64,000 nucleotides of DNA from Lactococcus sp. S-13 (GTDB lineage Bacteria > Bacillota > Bacilli > Lactobacillales > Streptococcaceae), in the NCBI RefSeq assembly GCF_004210295.1, contig NZ_SDAK01000001.1, positions 868,001 through 932,000 on the forward strand. The letters are read 5' to 3'. The notes below the pieces were generated by a model. The model did no database searches. It was not told where the DNA came from and saw only the letters and a list, made by a program, of their open reading frames with translations. This document shows positions 1 to 8,115 of this stretch, piece by piece. Both the position numbers and the translations under genes were made by a program. Numbering within the stretch: the first letter of the stretch is position 1; each line of letters starts with the position of its first letter.

Positions 1-118
1 GTTTGTTTTTGCTTTCGATAGTTAAATCGTATTTTGGAATTTCGGGGACTTATGCAAGCTGAACCAGCCAGATTTGCCTCTTTTTATTGACAATACTGCT
101 CGCTAGGCTCTGAGCTTA

Positions 119-157
119 TTTTCGTCAGCAAATTCTCCGAAATTTTACTGACGAAAA
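119..157. repeat. copy of the dispersed CTGACG palindromic repeat
   Basis: Inverted arms TTTTCGTCAG (119-128) and CTGACGAAAA (148-157), with a further half copy near 190-200. The first 258 bases contain no convincing gene; I see only these repeats and the def promoter. Confidence 0.6.
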
Positions 158-207
158 GACGCCAATAAACTTTTAATTTAATTTTACCATTTTCGTCAGC
201 AAAAATA

Positions 208-216
208 TGCTATAAT
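208..216 (+). promoter_or_regulatory. extended -10 promoter of def
   Basis: TGCTATAAT is an extended -10 element (TG at 208-209, TATAAT at 211-216), about 42 bases before the def start codon. No good -35 is visible at 17 bases, as is common for extended -10 promoters. Confidence 0.55.
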
Positions 217-258
217 TAACCTATATTCACAAAAAAGAAAAGGAAGTTTTATTTACCA

Positions 259-894
259 ATGAATCCTGATGAAATTCAACAAAATTTGATTAAAGCCAGC
301 CGTATGATTACGATGGATGATATTATCCGTGAGGGTTATCCTACTTTGCGCGAGGTTGCTGCTGATGTGACTTTGCCTTTGTCTGATGAGGATATCATCT
401 TGGGCGAAAAAATGTTGCAATTTTTGCATCATTCCCAAGATCCTGTCATGGCTGAAAAGCTGGGTCTGCGCGGCGGCGTTGGGCTGGCAGCTAATCAATT
501 GGGCTTGCTCAAAAAAGTCATTGCCGTTTTGATTCCAAATGACGTTGAAATTGATGATGAAGGCAATGAAGTTGCGCCTAAAGAAGCTTACAAGATGCGC
601 GAAATCATGTATAATCCGAAAATCGTAAGCCATTCTGTCCAAGATGCTGCGGTTGAGGGCGGCGAAGGCTGTCTGTCTGTTGACCGCGAAGTGCCTGGCT
701 ACGTGGTGCGTCACGCGCGCGTCACTGTCGAATACGTCAATAAAGATGGCGAAAAGAAAAAAATCCGTCTCAAAGATTTTCCAGCGATTTGTGTCCAACA
801 CGAGATTGACCACATCAACGGCATCATGTTTTACGATCACATCAACATGAACGCCCCTTGGGAAATCAAAGAAGGCATGATTATCGTCAAATAA
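259..894 (+). CDS. def: peptide deformylase
   Basis: Removes the formyl group from the initiator methionine of nascent cytoplasmic proteins; a metal-dependent hydrolase. All three family motifs are present: GVGLAANQ at residues 73-80, EGCLS at 136-140 (metal-binding Cys138) and HEIDH at 181-185 (two metal-binding His and the catalytic Glu). At 211 residues, with an insert between motifs 1 and 2, it is a type II (Gram-positive) deformylase. An AGGAAG ribosome site lies about 12 bases before the ATG. It is a single-gene unit, closed by a long hairpin terminator downstream. Confidence 0.95.
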   Translation: MNPDEIQQNLIKASRMITMDDIIREGYPTLREVAADVTLPLSDEDIILGEKMLQFLHHSQDPVMAEKLGLRGGVGLAANQLGLLKKVIAVLIPNDVEIDDEGNEVAPKEAYKMREIMYNPKIVSHSVQDAAVEGGEGCLSVDREVPGYVVRHARVTVEYVNKDGEKKKIRLKDFPAICVQHEIDHINGIMFYDHINMNAPWEIKEGMIIVK

Positions 895-928
895 ACCAGA
901 GAATTTGCTGACGTAATTAAAAAAGAAC

Positions 929-1017
929 AAAAAACTTACTGACGAAAGTTTTTCAGCTCAGTCCTTTGCCTTTTCAGGGCAAGGGCTAGGCAGGGAAACG
1001 CGTCAGTAAGTTTTTTT
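929..1017 (+). terminator. def terminator built from CTGACG repeat arms
   Basis: Arms AAAAAACTTACTGACG (929-944) and CGTCAGTAAGTTTTTT (1001-1016) are perfectly complementary. The 56-base loop itself folds (CCTTTGCC against GGGCAAGG, 963-983). The T-run on the right makes it a plausible intrinsic terminator for def, and it may work in both directions. A single repeat half, AGAGAATTTGCTGACG, lies just upstream at 898-913. Confidence 0.75.
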
Positions 1018-1018
1018 A

Positions 1019-1042
1019 TTTTCGTCAGTATTTTCTCTGGCT
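1019..1042. repeat. 24-base direct repeat, left copy
   Basis: Identical to 1831-1854 (TTTTCGTCAGTATTTTCTCT followed by GGCT). The two copies flank the SnoaL/HxlR gene pair, and each touches the stop codon of a minus-strand gene (SnoaL-like here, gap at the other copy). It belongs to the dispersed CTGACG family. Confidence 0.8.
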
Positions 1043-1379
1043 AAATGCTCTCACTTATTTTTACTATTAACTTGATAATTTTCTTATTTTGAAAAACTGC
1101 TGTATCTACACCTTTCAAAGCAAAAAGTTGACCCGTAGAACGTCGTCCAGCAACTACCCAATCCACTTGACTTGCCGATGCATCAAAAAGGTGGTGCAAT
1201 TCAACATTTCTATCAAAAAATGTCCTGAAAAACTGCCGAATGTCTGTTACCACTTGACCATTCGTTATAATTCTGGCATCTTTTGAGAATAAAGCCAATA
1301 ACTTTTCAAAATCTTGAACATTTTTCCCTGCACTGTCAGATAGTTCAAAATAACTCTTCAATAGTTCTGCTTCTTTCAT
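1041..1379 (-). CDS. SnoaL/NTF2-like small protein
   Basis: 112-residue cytoplasmic protein with the pattern of the NTF2/SnoaL-like fold: an N-terminal helix pair (ELLKSYFELSD, FEKLLALFSKDARI), then alternating strands with RSTGQLFALKG. Family members are cone-shaped barrels that act as small isomerases, hydrolases or binding proteins. Nothing here identifies the substrate. A strong GGAGG lies 7-8 bases before the ATG. It is divergent from the HxlR regulator at 1481, and HxlR regulators commonly control such a neighbour, often in response to reactive electrophiles or oxidants. That link is inference. Confidence 0.7.
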   Translation of the reverse strand: MKEAELLKSYFELSDSAGKNVQDFEKLLALFSKDARIITNGQVVTDIRQFFRTFFDRNVELHHLFDASASQVDWVVAGRRSTGQLFALKGVDTAVFQNKKIIKLIVKISESI

Positions 1380-1397
1380 TTTTTACCTCCATCTTCT

Positions 1398-1426
1398 AGT
1401 CTATTCTTAAACTCAAATCCAATCAA
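1398..1426 (-). promoter_or_regulatory. promoter of the SnoaL-like gene
   Basis: On the minus strand -35 TTGATT (1421-1426), 17-base spacer, -10 TAGACT (1398-1403). A GTATAC palindrome at 1437-1442 sits between this promoter and the divergent HxlR promoter and could be the operator; that is a guess from position. Confidence 0.6.
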
Positions 1427-1445
1427 GTGAAAAAAAGTATACCTC

Positions 1446-1474
1446 TTGTTTCTTAAAAACATTTGGTTTATAAT
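1446..1474 (+). promoter_or_regulatory. promoter of the HxlR gene, leaderless layout
   Basis: -35 TTGTTT (1446-1451), exact 17-base spacer, consensus -10 TATAAT (1469-1474). Transcription should start about 7 bases after the -10, which is the A of the ATG at 1481. The mRNA would then have no 5' leader. Confidence 0.65.
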
Positions 1475-1480
1475 AAAAAA

Positions 1481-1819
1481 ATGAACGCTGTCAACTCAAG
1501 TCATCTTCATCATGAATTTTGTCCGTTAGATACAACAATAAAAATAATCTCAGGACGCTGGAAATCAATCATTCTTTGTCGACTGAAGGATCAATCACTC
1601 CATTTTAATGAACTGAGTCGCCAAATTCCCGAATGCACTCGGCGAATGCTTGCTTTGCAACTCAAAGAATTAGTGAATGATGGAATTCTTCTTAGAGTTA
1701 TTGACGGGCAAAAAATTTCCTATCAACTTTCTCCCCTTGGTCATCGCCTCCTACCGATTCTTTTGGAAATGAACGATTGGGGAAAAACATACCTGATGCA
1801 AAAAAAATCCAGTTTGTAG
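1481..1819 (+). CDS. HxlR-family winged-helix regulator
   Basis: 112-residue DNA-binding regulator. The HxlR core is clear: IISGRWKSIILCRL, then HFNELSRQIPECTRRMLALQLK as the recognition region, then a wing and YQLSPLGHRLLPIL. It has an N-terminal Cys (Cys14 in EFCPLD) in the position used as redox sensor in relatives such as YodB and HypR, plus two further Cys. A TTG at 1463 would give six more residues, but the -10 box overlaps that stretch, so ATG 1481 is the better start. No Shine-Dalgarno precedes it, which fits a leaderless message. It probably represses the divergent SnoaL-like gene. Confidence 0.85.
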   Translation: MNAVNSSHLHHEFCPLDTTIKIISGRWKSIILCRLKDQSLHFNELSRQIPECTRRMLALQLKELVNDGILLRVIDGQKISYQLSPLGHRLLPILLEMNDWGKTYLMQKKSSL

Positions 1820-1835
1820 GTAAACTGGATTTTTC
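1805..1835 (+). terminator. HxlR terminator
   Basis: AAATCCAGTTT (1805-1815) pairs with AAACTGGATTT (1822-1832), followed by T residues. The stop codon of the HxlR gene lies in the loop. Confidence 0.75.
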
Positions 1836-1854
1836 GTCAGTATTTTCTCTGGCT
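1831..1854. repeat. 24-base direct repeat, right copy
   Basis: Exact copy of 1019-1042, abutting the gap stop codon. See the left copy. Confidence 0.8.
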
Positions 1855-2867
1855 TATTTCGCAAGTTTGGCAAAATATTCCAAAGTCCGAATCAATTGAG
1901 CGGTGAAACTCATTTCATTATCGTACCAAGCGACCGTCTTGACCAGATAAGTATCGCCAAAGTGAGTGACTTCGGTTTGTGTGGCATCAAAGACGGAGCC
2001 ATGTGTGTCGCCAATGATATCAGAGCTTACGATTTCATCTTCGTTGTAGGCAAAGCTTTCTGTGCTGTATTTCTTCATCGCCGCATTGACTTCATCAGCA
2101 GTGACTGGCTTTTTCACCACGGAAACCAATTCTGTCAGCGAACCTGTTGGTGTAGCTACACGTTGAGCATGACCTTTCAAACGACCACTAAGTTCTGGAA
2201 GAACCAGACCAATTGCTTTAGCAGCACCTGATGAAGTAGGAACAGTGTTGATTGCTGCCGCTCTTGCCCGACGGAAATTTCCTTTAGGATGAGGGCCGTC
2301 CAGTATCATTTGATCGCCTGTATAGCTGTGAATAGTGGTCATTGTCCCCACCTCAATACCAAACTCTTTATTCAAGGCATTAGCCATCGGAGCAAGACAG
2401 TTTGTTGTACATGAACCGGGGCTGATGACTGTTTCTGTGCCGTCCAAAATCTCATGGTTAACATTGTAGACAACAGTTTTGACGTCATTACCCCCAGGAG
2501 CCGTGATGATAACTTTTTTAGCACCGCCATTTGCGTGCAAATGTTTTTCCGCTTTTTCCCGTGTCGCAAAGAACCCTGTCGCTTCTAATACAATCTCAAC
2601 GCCAGAGGCTGCCCAGTCAATCTTTTCAGGATCACGTTCTTGGGTGACTTTGATAAATTTTCCATTAACCAAAAATCCTCCATCAGCCACTTCAATGGTT
2701 CCGTCAAATGTCCCTTGTGTACTGTCATATTTGAGCAAATGTGCCAACATCGCAGGATCTGTCAAATCATTGACCGCAACAATCTCCACACCTTCCACAT
2801 TTTGCGCACGTCGTAAAGCCAAACGTCCGATGCGCCCAAAACCATTGATACCAACTTTAACTACCAT
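1854..2867 (-). CDS. gap: glyceraldehyde-3-phosphate dehydrogenase
   Basis: NAD-dependent glycolytic enzyme turning glyceraldehyde 3-phosphate and phosphate into 1,3-bisphosphoglycerate. The 337-residue protein has the N-terminal Rossmann motif INGFGRIGR, the catalytic-cysteine block [10 protein letters not shown], and the substrate-binding segment [16 protein letters not shown]. An upstream in-frame ATG exists, but it contains the GGAGG ribosome site, so the start is the ATG at 2867 ([11 protein letters not shown]). The residues before the catalytic Cys read ISPGS rather than the common SNAS/SGAS. Lactococci carry two gap genes; which one this is cannot be told. A strong sigma-70 promoter and an inverted repeat precede it. 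Confidence 0.95.
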   Translation of the reverse strand: MVVKVGINGFGRIGRLALRRAQNVEGVEIVAVNDLTDPAMLAHLLKYDSTQGTFDGTIEVADGGFLVNGKFIKVTQERDPEKIDWAASGVEIVLEATGFFATREKAEKHLHANGGAKKVIITAPGGNDVKTVVYNVNHEILDGTETVISPGSCTTNCLAPMANALNKEFGIEVGTMTTIHSYTGDQMILDGPHPKGNFRRARAAAINTVPTSSGAAKAIGLVLPELSGRLKGHAQRVATPTGSLTELVSVVKKPVTADEVNAAMKKYSTESFAYNEDEIVSSDIIGDTHGSVFDATQTEVTHFGDTYLVKTVAWYDNEMSFTAQLIRTLEYFAKLAK

Positions 2868-2918
2868 GATGTAGTCCTCCATTTTTTCTATTTAGATGAG
2901 TTTTTTCTCTTTTTCTGC

Positions 2919-2924
2919 TATAAT
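2919..2924 (+). promoter_or_regulatory. extended -10 promoter of the Rrf2 gene
   Basis: TGCTATAAT (TG at 2916-2917, TATAAT 2919-2924) on the plus strand, about 115 bases before the Rrf2 start; no clear -35. The leader would contain the inverted repeat at 2946-2970. Confidence 0.4.
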
Positions 2925-2945
2925 AAAATAAAGTTAATTATAGTT

Positions 2946-2970
2946 ATTAGAGACAACTCTTATCTCTAAT
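2946..2970. promoter_or_regulatory. inverted repeat at the gap transcription start
   Basis: ATTAGAGA (2946-2953) and TCTCTAAT (2963-2970) form a perfect 8-base inverted repeat with a 9-base loop. It lies exactly where gap transcription should start (about 2968), between gap and the divergent Rrf2 gene. It could be the Rrf2 operator or a 5' stem-loop that stabilises the gap mRNA. Confidence 0.55.
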
Positions 2971-2974
2971 ATAG

Positions 2975-3003
2975 ATAATACGCCTTTTTCTTGACCTTGT
3001 CAA
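2975..3003 (-). promoter_or_regulatory. gap promoter
   Basis: Consensus -35 TTGACA (2998-3003 on the minus strand), 17-base spacer, -10 TATTAT (2975-2980). This is one of the strongest promoters in the window, as expected for gap. Confidence 0.8.
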
Positions 3004-3038
3004 TAGTTACCCATTAAAATTTAGATCAGGAGCTACCT

Positions 3039-3509
3039 ATGAAACTCTCTTCCGGCTGGGAACAGTCTGTTTACGTCTTATTAATTTTGGCAAGACTTCC
3101 CGAAAATCGTACCATGAGTTCGATTGCCCTTGCCAACCGCCTCAAAGTTTCACCCTCTTACCTCAAAAAAATCATCAAATCCCTCGTTGATGAAGGGCTT
3201 CTGCGCTCAACCCCTGGAAAAAATGGTGGTTTTTCACTCAATAAAGCCCTCCAAGACATCAGTTTTTATGATGTTTTCTTAGCGATCGAAGGTCGCGGAC
3301 GCATTTTTCAAAGTCAAGGTCTTTTGCAAAATTTCATCGGCGAAGAAGCTGGAAAAGCCAAGCGCTGTGCCATTACCAATGCCCTGGATGAGATTGAAAA
3401 CACCCTTGTCAGCACACTTACCAACGTTTCCTTAGCCCAAGTCGCCCAAGAAACGCAGTACAACTACAATCTCGGCTATCTTGACGAATGGATTGACCAA
3501 ATCGACTAA
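3039..3509 (+). CDS. Rrf2-family transcriptional regulator
   Basis: 156-residue winged-helix regulator. MKLSSGWEQSVYVLLILARLP opens the Rrf2 fold; ALANRLKVSPSYLKKIIKSL is the recognition helix-turn-helix, and GKNGGFSLNK the wing. IscR and NsrR bind an iron-sulfur cluster through three Cys, but this protein shows only one (KRCAIT, near residue 111), so cluster sensing is unlikely. AGGAG lies 7 bases before the ATG. It is divergent from gap across an inverted repeat, so it may regulate gap or itself. The ligand is unknown. Confidence 0.85.
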   Translation: MKLSSGWEQSVYVLLILARLPENRTMSSIALANRLKVSPSYLKKIIKSLVDEGLLRSTPGKNGGFSLNKALQDISFYDVFLAIEGRGRIFQSQGLLQNFIGEEAGKAKRCAITNALDEIENTLVSTLTNVSLAQVAQETQYNYNLGYLDEWIDQID

Positions 3510-3560
3510 GAAAAAATACTGACGCATTTTCCTGTAAGAATCCGTCAGTATTTTTTCTTA
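3507..3560. terminator. bidirectional terminator between Rrf2 and PepSY genes
   Basis: Perfect 18-base arms (3507-3524 and 3543-3560), core AATACTGACG / CGTCAGTATT, flanked by A and T runs. The left arm begins in the Rrf2 stop codon. It can serve the convergent PepSY gene too. It is built on the CTGACG repeat core. Confidence 0.85.
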
Positions 3561-3572
3561 TTATTTTCTTAT

Positions 3573-3956
3573 TTAATCATTTAAATCTCTCTCAAATTTA
3601 ATAATTTGACCTGTTTGTGCATCAATCTGATACTCAATCACCTGATTTTTCCAGTGATATTCTAACTCCCAAACGCGTTGACCGCCGTCAGAATCAAGGT
3701 CTGCATCACGTGTAAAAGTCGCTTCAATTCCTCTTTCACGCAAGTCATTTTCCGCAATTTCACGCGCTTCAGCTAAACTCATTGTCCTTTCTTGGGAAGT
3801 CGTTTGCCTCTCTCCATCCGCTTCCACCCTATTAATTCGGCTCTCATGAACACCCAGCACACTCAACAAATCCCAACTGTGCGCAGTCATATAACCGCCA
3901 GCCCAGCCAAGCATCACTCCCAGCGCAACAAGCACCAAAGCTTTGATAATTTTCAT
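3573..3956 (-). CDS. membrane-anchored PepSY-domain protein
   Basis: 127 residues. An N-terminal signal anchor (KIIKALVLVALGVMLGWAGG) is followed by a spacer and one PepSY domain (SLAEAREIAENDLRERGIEA, then YHWKNQVIEYQIDAQTGQII). PepSY domains are extracytoplasmic modules proposed to inhibit peptidases near the cell surface; the partner here is unknown. Translation can be read from further upstream, but GAGAGG lies just before the ATG at 3956, which also gives a proper signal anchor. An extended -10 (TGTTATAAT, 3990-3998) lies just upstream. Confidence 0.75.
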   Translation of the reverse strand: MKIIKALVLVALGVMLGWAGGYMTAHSWDLLSVLGVHESRINRVEADGERQTTSQERTMSLAEAREIAENDLRERGIEATFTRDADLDSDGGQRVWELEYHWKNQVIEYQIDAQTGQIIKFERDLND

Positions 3957-3989
3957 CTTGCCTCTCCATTCTCTTTTTATTCTCATTTC

Positions 3990-3998
3990 ATTATAACA
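3990..3998 (-). promoter_or_regulatory. extended -10 promoter of the PepSY gene
   Basis: Minus strand TGTTATAAT (TATAAT complement at 3990-3995), about 35 bases from the start codon. Confidence 0.5.
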
Positions 3999-4026
3999 AA
4001 TTAAAAATAGATTAAAAAATGATATA

Positions 4027-4060
4027 GAAAACTTACCGACTAATCCGTCAGTAAGTTTTC
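4027..4060 (-). terminator. clpE terminator
   Basis: GAAAACTTAC (4027-4036) pairs with GTAAGTTTTC (4051-4060). Between it and the clpE stop codon lies another CTGACG repeat half (4064-4084). Confidence 0.6.
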
Positions 4061-4097
4061 TCATTTTCGTCAGCAATTTCTCTCACTGACGAATAAA

Positions 4098-6356
4098 TTA
4101 CTCCGCTGCAATTTCTTCGTCAGTCGTTTCAGCTGGTTCTTGCGCATGATTTGAAATCACAATCTTGTCATCAATCAAATCAGCCACCAAGTCCTTGTGT
4201 TCAGGATGTTCAATATAGAAATCCGCAATAGGATCTTCAATATTTTCTTGAATTGTACGGCGTAAAGGCCGTGCACCCATCGCCGGATCATAGCCCAAAT
4301 CAACCAATTTTTCCTTAGCAGCCTGCGTCACATCCAGATGAATTTCATTTCGACCAATTTGTTCATTCACGTCAGCCAACATCAAATCGACAATTTTCAA
4401 CAGATTTTCCTTACTCAACGCTGAAAATTCAATGATGCCATCAAAACGATTCATAAACTCAGGACTAAAGAAATCGCCCAATTGACCAAGCACAGATTTT
4501 GTTCGTCCTTCACGCGCCGCACCAAAACCAACATTGGCTTCGACTTTGCCCGTTCCAGCATTAGACGTCATGATAATCAAACTATCTTTAAACGACACCG
4601 TGCGCCCTTGCGCATCCGTCAAACGTCCGTCCTCAAGAATCTGCAAGAACATATGCATCACATCAGGATGCGCTTTTTCAATCTCATCCAGCAAAATCAA
4701 ACTGTAAGGATTCCGACGCACTCGTTCTGTCAATTGCCCCGCTTCTTCATAGCCCACATAGCCAGGAGGCGCCCCAATGAGTTTTGCCACAGAATGTTTT
4801 TCCATGTATTCACTCATATCAAAACGAATCATGCTCTCACTTGAGCCGAAAAGTTCATTGGCAAGCTGTTTGGCAAGCTCCGTTTTACCAACCCCCGTTG
4901 GCCCAACAAAGAGGAAAGAACCGATTGGACGATTAGGTTTACCAAGCCCCACACGAGAACGACGAATGGCCTTAGCAATCTTATCCACCGCTTCATCCTG
5001 ACCAATGACATGAGCTTTCAAGTCTCCCGCCAAATTGATCAATTGGGTCTGTTCTTTTTCCTTCAAATCACCCACAGGAATCTGTGTTTTTTGCTCAACA
5101 ATTTGCTCAATATCCTTCTCCGTGATAATTGGCATCTCATCATCAGAAACTTCATGATTTTGAAGTTCCCTTAATTTAGCGATTTGATCACGGAAATGTG
5201 CAGCCTTTTCAAAATCCTCAGCACGTGTCGCTTCAGCTTTTTGCTGTTCCGCCTGATCAATCCGTCGACTAATATCTTCAGGATCAACAAATTTAAGGGT
5301 TAAATTTTTCTTAGAACCAGACTCATCCAAGAGGTCAATCGCCTTATCAGGCAAGAAACGATCTTGAATATACCGATTTGACAAATGCGCTGCCGCTTCA
5401 ATCGCCGCATCCGTATATTTCACATGATGATAGTCTTCATAACGCGGCTGAATCCCGCGTAAAATCGTAATGGTTTCCTCAACAGAAGGTTCATCAACCT
5501 TAACAGGTTGCATCCGCCGTTCAAGCGCCGCATCCTTTTCAATGATCCGATATTCATTAAGCGTTGTCGCTCCAACCAATTGCAGTTCACCACGCGCCAG
5601 CGCTGGTTTCAAAATATTTCCAGCGTCCATATTGCCGTCACCAGCAGAACCTGCCCCGACAATCTCATGAATTTCATCAATGAACATAATGACATCATTA
5701 CGTTTTCTGATTTCATCCATCAATTTTTGCATCCGTTCTTCAAATTGACCCCGAATCCCTGTGCCCTGCACTAAAGAAACCACATCAAGACGAATCACAT
5801 CCTTATTTTGCAATTTTTGTGGCACATCACCGTCAACAATTTTTTGGGCCAAGCCTTCAACAACAGCAGTCTTACCCACACCAGGCTCACCAATCAAAAC
5901 CGGATTATTTTTCGTCCGACGATTGAGAATTTCAATGACTCGTGTAATTTCTTCATCTCGACCAATCACGGGATCAATTTCACCACGCCGCGCCGAATCT
6001 GTCACATTGATTCCAAACTCTTCCAACATTCCCTTAGGTTGTTTACTTCGAGGATTTTGCGGTCCCCGAGGACCACGTCCACCAGTTTGCGTTGGTGGTG
6101 TTGGATTTTTAGCCGAACCCGGCCCATTTGGAAAATCTTGACCATGCAAAGCATTGAAAATATCGTTAAACGGATTGAAAGGTTCATCTGCATTTCCATT
6201 ATTTGAATTTGCCCCTGCACCAAACAAAGCTTCTTGACCGCCGGATTTCATAATTTGATAACAATTTTGGCAAAGATCAATTTGCTTTTTTTGACCATTC
6301 ACACTCGTGTAAAGGTGAATAGTTGATTCGTTAATATTACAATTCTGACAAAGCAT
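4098..6356 (-). CDS. clpE: ATP-dependent Clp protease ATPase subunit ClpE
   Basis: 752-residue HSP100 unfoldase that works with ClpP on misfolded cytoplasmic proteins. An N-terminal zinc finger defines ClpE: Cys3 and Cys6 (MLCQNC) with Cys29 and Cys32 (LCQNC). AAA domain 1 has Walker A GEPGVGKT and Walker B MFIDEIHE, followed by a UVR-type segment ([16 protein letters not shown]). AAA domain 2 has [12 protein letters not shown] and [14 protein letters not shown]. Eight upstream residues are readable, but AGGAGG lies right before ATG 6356. A perfect CtsR operator overlaps the start region of transcription, so heat and stress induction through CtsR is expected. Confidence 0.95.
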   Translation of the reverse strand: MLCQNCNINESTIHLYTSVNGQKKQIDLCQNCYQIMKSGGQEALFGAGANSNNGNADEPFNPFNDIFNALHGQDFPNGPGSAKNPTPPTQTGGRGPRGPQNPRSKQPKGMLEEFGINVTDSARRGEIDPVIGRDEEITRVIEILNRRTKNNPVLIGEPGVGKTAVVEGLAQKIVDGDVPQKLQNKDVIRLDVVSLVQGTGIRGQFEERMQKLMDEIRKRNDVIMFIDEIHEIVGAGSAGDGNMDAGNILKPALARGELQLVGATTLNEYRIIEKDAALERRMQPVKVDEPSVEETITILRGIQPRYEDYHHVKYTDAAIEAAAHLSNRYIQDRFLPDKAIDLLDESGSKKNLTLKFVDPEDISRRIDQAEQQKAEATRAEDFEKAAHFRDQIAKLRELQNHEVSDDEMPIITEKDIEQIVEQKTQIPVGDLKEKEQTQLINLAGDLKAHVIGQDEAVDKIAKAIRRSRVGLGKPNRPIGSFLFVGPTGVGKTELAKQLANELFGSSESMIRFDMSEYMEKHSVAKLIGAPPGYVGYEEAGQLTERVRRNPYSLILLDEIEKAHPDVMHMFLQILEDGRLTDAQGRTVSFKDSLIIMTSNAGTGKVEANVGFGAAREGRTKSVLGQLGDFFSPEFMNRFDGIIEFSALSKENLLKIVDLMLADVNEQIGRNEIHLDVTQAAKEKLVDLGYDPAMGARPLRRTIQENIEDPIADFYIEHPEHKDLVADLIDDKIVISNHAQEPAETTDEEIAAE

Positions 6357-6547
6357 CGCTTTCCTCCTTTTAATTTTCAATAGTAAATTTTACGCTAAAG
6401 TTCCTTCAAATCACCAGAAATTCTAACCTAAAATCAGGTTCAACTCCGATGTAATCCTTTTTATCACAAAGCAATTGTACCATTTACTTTTATTTTACAT
6501 CAAATTGAAAGAATCAATAAATCATACCTCGTCTTTAAAATAAAAAG

Positions 6548-6564
6548 TTTGACCAAATTTGACC
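6548..6564 (-). promoter_or_regulatory. CtsR operator of clpE
   Basis: Minus strand GGTCAAA-TTT-GGTCAAA, matching the CtsR heptad direct repeat exactly with its 3-base spacer. It lies just downstream of the -10, over the start site, where a repressor would block initiation. Confidence 0.92.
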
Positions 6565-6576
6565 ATTGATAAATTT

Positions 6577-6605
6577 ATTATAATCATTTTCCAATAAATT
6601 AGCAA
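6577..6605 (-). promoter_or_regulatory. clpE promoter
   Basis: -35 TTGCTA (6600-6605 complement), 17-base spacer, -10 TATAAT (6577-6582 complement). The message has a leader of about 210 bases, in which I see no further element apart from the CtsR site. Confidence 0.75.
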
Positions 6606-6627
6606 GTCTTTTGATTTTTTGTAAGAA

Positions 6628-6660
6628 AAAAACTTACTGATAAACAATCAGTAAGTTTTT
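6628..6660 (-). terminator. rpoD terminator
   Basis: AAAAACTTACTGA (6628-6640) pairs with TCAGTAAGTTTTT (6648-6660); on the minus strand it ends in a T-run right after the rpoD stop codon. Confidence 0.85.
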
Positions 6661-6663
6661 ATA

Positions 6664-8007
6664 TTACATGAAATCACGTAGTGGTTTTGAACGACGTGGG
6701 TGACGCAATTTTTTGATTGCTTTGGCTTCGATTTGACGAATCCGCTCACGTGTTACTTTGAACTGTTTGCCGACATCTTCCAAAGTGTGCATCCGTCCAT
6801 CATCAAGACCAAAACGCATCCGCAAGACATTTTCTTCACGGTCAGTAAGTGTATCCATTACTTCATCCAATTGCTCACGCAAAAGCACGCGGTTAGTGTA
6901 ATCTACTGGTGATTCAATCACATCGTCTTCAATGAAATCACCCAAATGTGAGTCATCTTCTTCACCGATAGGTGTTTCAAGCGATACTGGTTCTTGTGCA
7001 ATTTTCAGCACTTCACGCACTTTATCTGGTGCCATGTGCAATTCTTTTCCGATTTCTTCTGGTGAAGGATCGCGTCCTAAATCTTGCAAAAGATTACGTT
7101 GTACCCGAATGAGTTTATTGATTGTTTCAACCATATGCACTGGAATACGAATCGTACGCGCTTGGTCAGCAATGGCACGTGTAATGGCTTGACGAATCCA
7201 CCATGTCGCATAAGTAGAGAATTTGAAACCTTTCGTGTGGTCAAACTTGTCTACAGCTTTCATCAAGCCCATATTTCCTTCTTGAATCAAATCCAAAAAT
7301 TGCATTCCGCGTCCAGAATAACGCTTCGCAATAGAAACAACCAAACGCAAATTGGCTTCGGCAAGCATTTGCTTAGCAAATTCAGCTTCTTCGCCACCCG
7401 CAATAATCGCTTCTGCAAGTTTTGTTTCTTCATCAAGTGAAATCAATGGATAACGTCCAATTTCTTTAAGATACATCCGGACAGGATCATCAATACGAAC
7501 ATTTGTAACGATTTCATCCATGGCCGTATCAGAAACTTCTTCTTGTTCCACTTCATCAGTCACAAGCGCAAGAGGACTTGGATTCCCGTCTTTATCAACA
7601 ATCGAAATCCCAGCATCTTGAATTTGCTTGAATAAATCTTCAAGTGAATCATCAACAATACCAAATTTCACTGAGAGCTCATCCATGATTTCGACATCAA
7701 GCGCTTCACCAAGTGGTTTGCGTTTAGCAATATAATCCTTGACTGCTTTTTCAAAAGCTTTCATGTCAAAAATATCGCCATTTTCCTTCACTTCAACTTT
7801 CGCCAGAGTCCCAGCCGTTGCCATTTTTTCCACAACTACAGGTTTGACACCCAAAGCATCGAGAAGTCGGCGTTCTTCACCAGGTCCAACAGAACTGGAG
7901 TGTGATTTTACAAGTAAGCCAATTTCTTGCGCTTTCTCTACTAACAATCGGTTTTGAACTCCTGTTTCCTTCGCAATTTGACTAATTCTTTTCTTATTTC
8001 CTGCCAA
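6664..8007 (-). CDS. rpoD: primary sigma factor RpoD with an IF-2-like N-terminal domain
   Basis: Housekeeping sigma-70. The core is complete: region 1.1 (about residues 75-140), region 1.2/2 with [32 protein letters not shown] and [16 protein letters not shown], and region 4 with [18 protein letters not shown] and [15 protein letters not shown]. The only strong ribosome site is AGGAGG at 8014-8019, six bases before a TTG at 8007, giving 447 residues. The first ~50 residues ([20 protein letters not shown], then VKSHSSSV) read like the N-terminal domain of initiation factor IF-2, which is not a usual part of RpoD. The next in-frame ATG (7824, residue 62) has only a weak GGA before it. It follows dnaG, the usual macromolecular-synthesis order. 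Confidence 0.93.
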   Translation of the reverse strand: MAGNKKRISQIAKETGVQNRLLVEKAQEIGLLVKSHSSSVGPGEERRLLDALGVKPVVVEKMATAGTLAKVEVKENGDIFDMKAFEKAVKDYIAKRKPLGEALDVEIMDELSVKFGIVDDSLEDLFKQIQDAGISIVDKDGNPSPLALVTDEVEQEEVSDTAMDEIVTNVRIDDPVRMYLKEIGRYPLISLDEETKLAEAIIAGGEEAEFAKQMLAEANLRLVVSIAKRYSGRGMQFLDLIQEGNMGLMKAVDKFDHTKGFKFSTYATWWIRQAITRAIADQARTIRIPVHMVETINKLIRVQRNLLQDLGRDPSPEEIGKELHMAPDKVREVLKIAQEPVSLETPIGEEDDSHLGDFIEDDVIESPVDYTNRVLLREQLDEVMDTLTDREENVLRMRFGLDDGRMHTLEDVGKQFKVTRERIRQIEAKAIKKLRHPRRSKPLRDFM

Positions 8008-8030
8008 TTCAACCCTCCTCAATGGTTACC

Positions 8031-8068
8031 TTTACTGACGAAACTTTTTTTACAAATTCGTCAGTAAA
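8031..8068. repeat. CTGACG palindrome between dnaG and rpoD
   Basis: TTTACTGACGAA (8031-8042) and TTCGTCAGTAAA (8057-8068) are perfect arms. No T-run follows on the minus strand, so it should not stop dnaG-rpoD transcription; it may be a processing or stability hairpin. Confidence 0.65.
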
Positions 8069-8115
8069 TTTTACTGATGAATCCTTCCAACAAGCTTGTC
8101 AGCAATAGAAAAATA

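Noticed and set aside
253-930. 225-codon frame antisense to def
   Set aside because: Shadow of def; the deformylase motifs are unmistakable on the plus strand.
1463-1480. TTG 1463 as start of the HxlR protein
   Set aside because: It falls in the promoter -10 box and would lie upstream of the expected transcript start.
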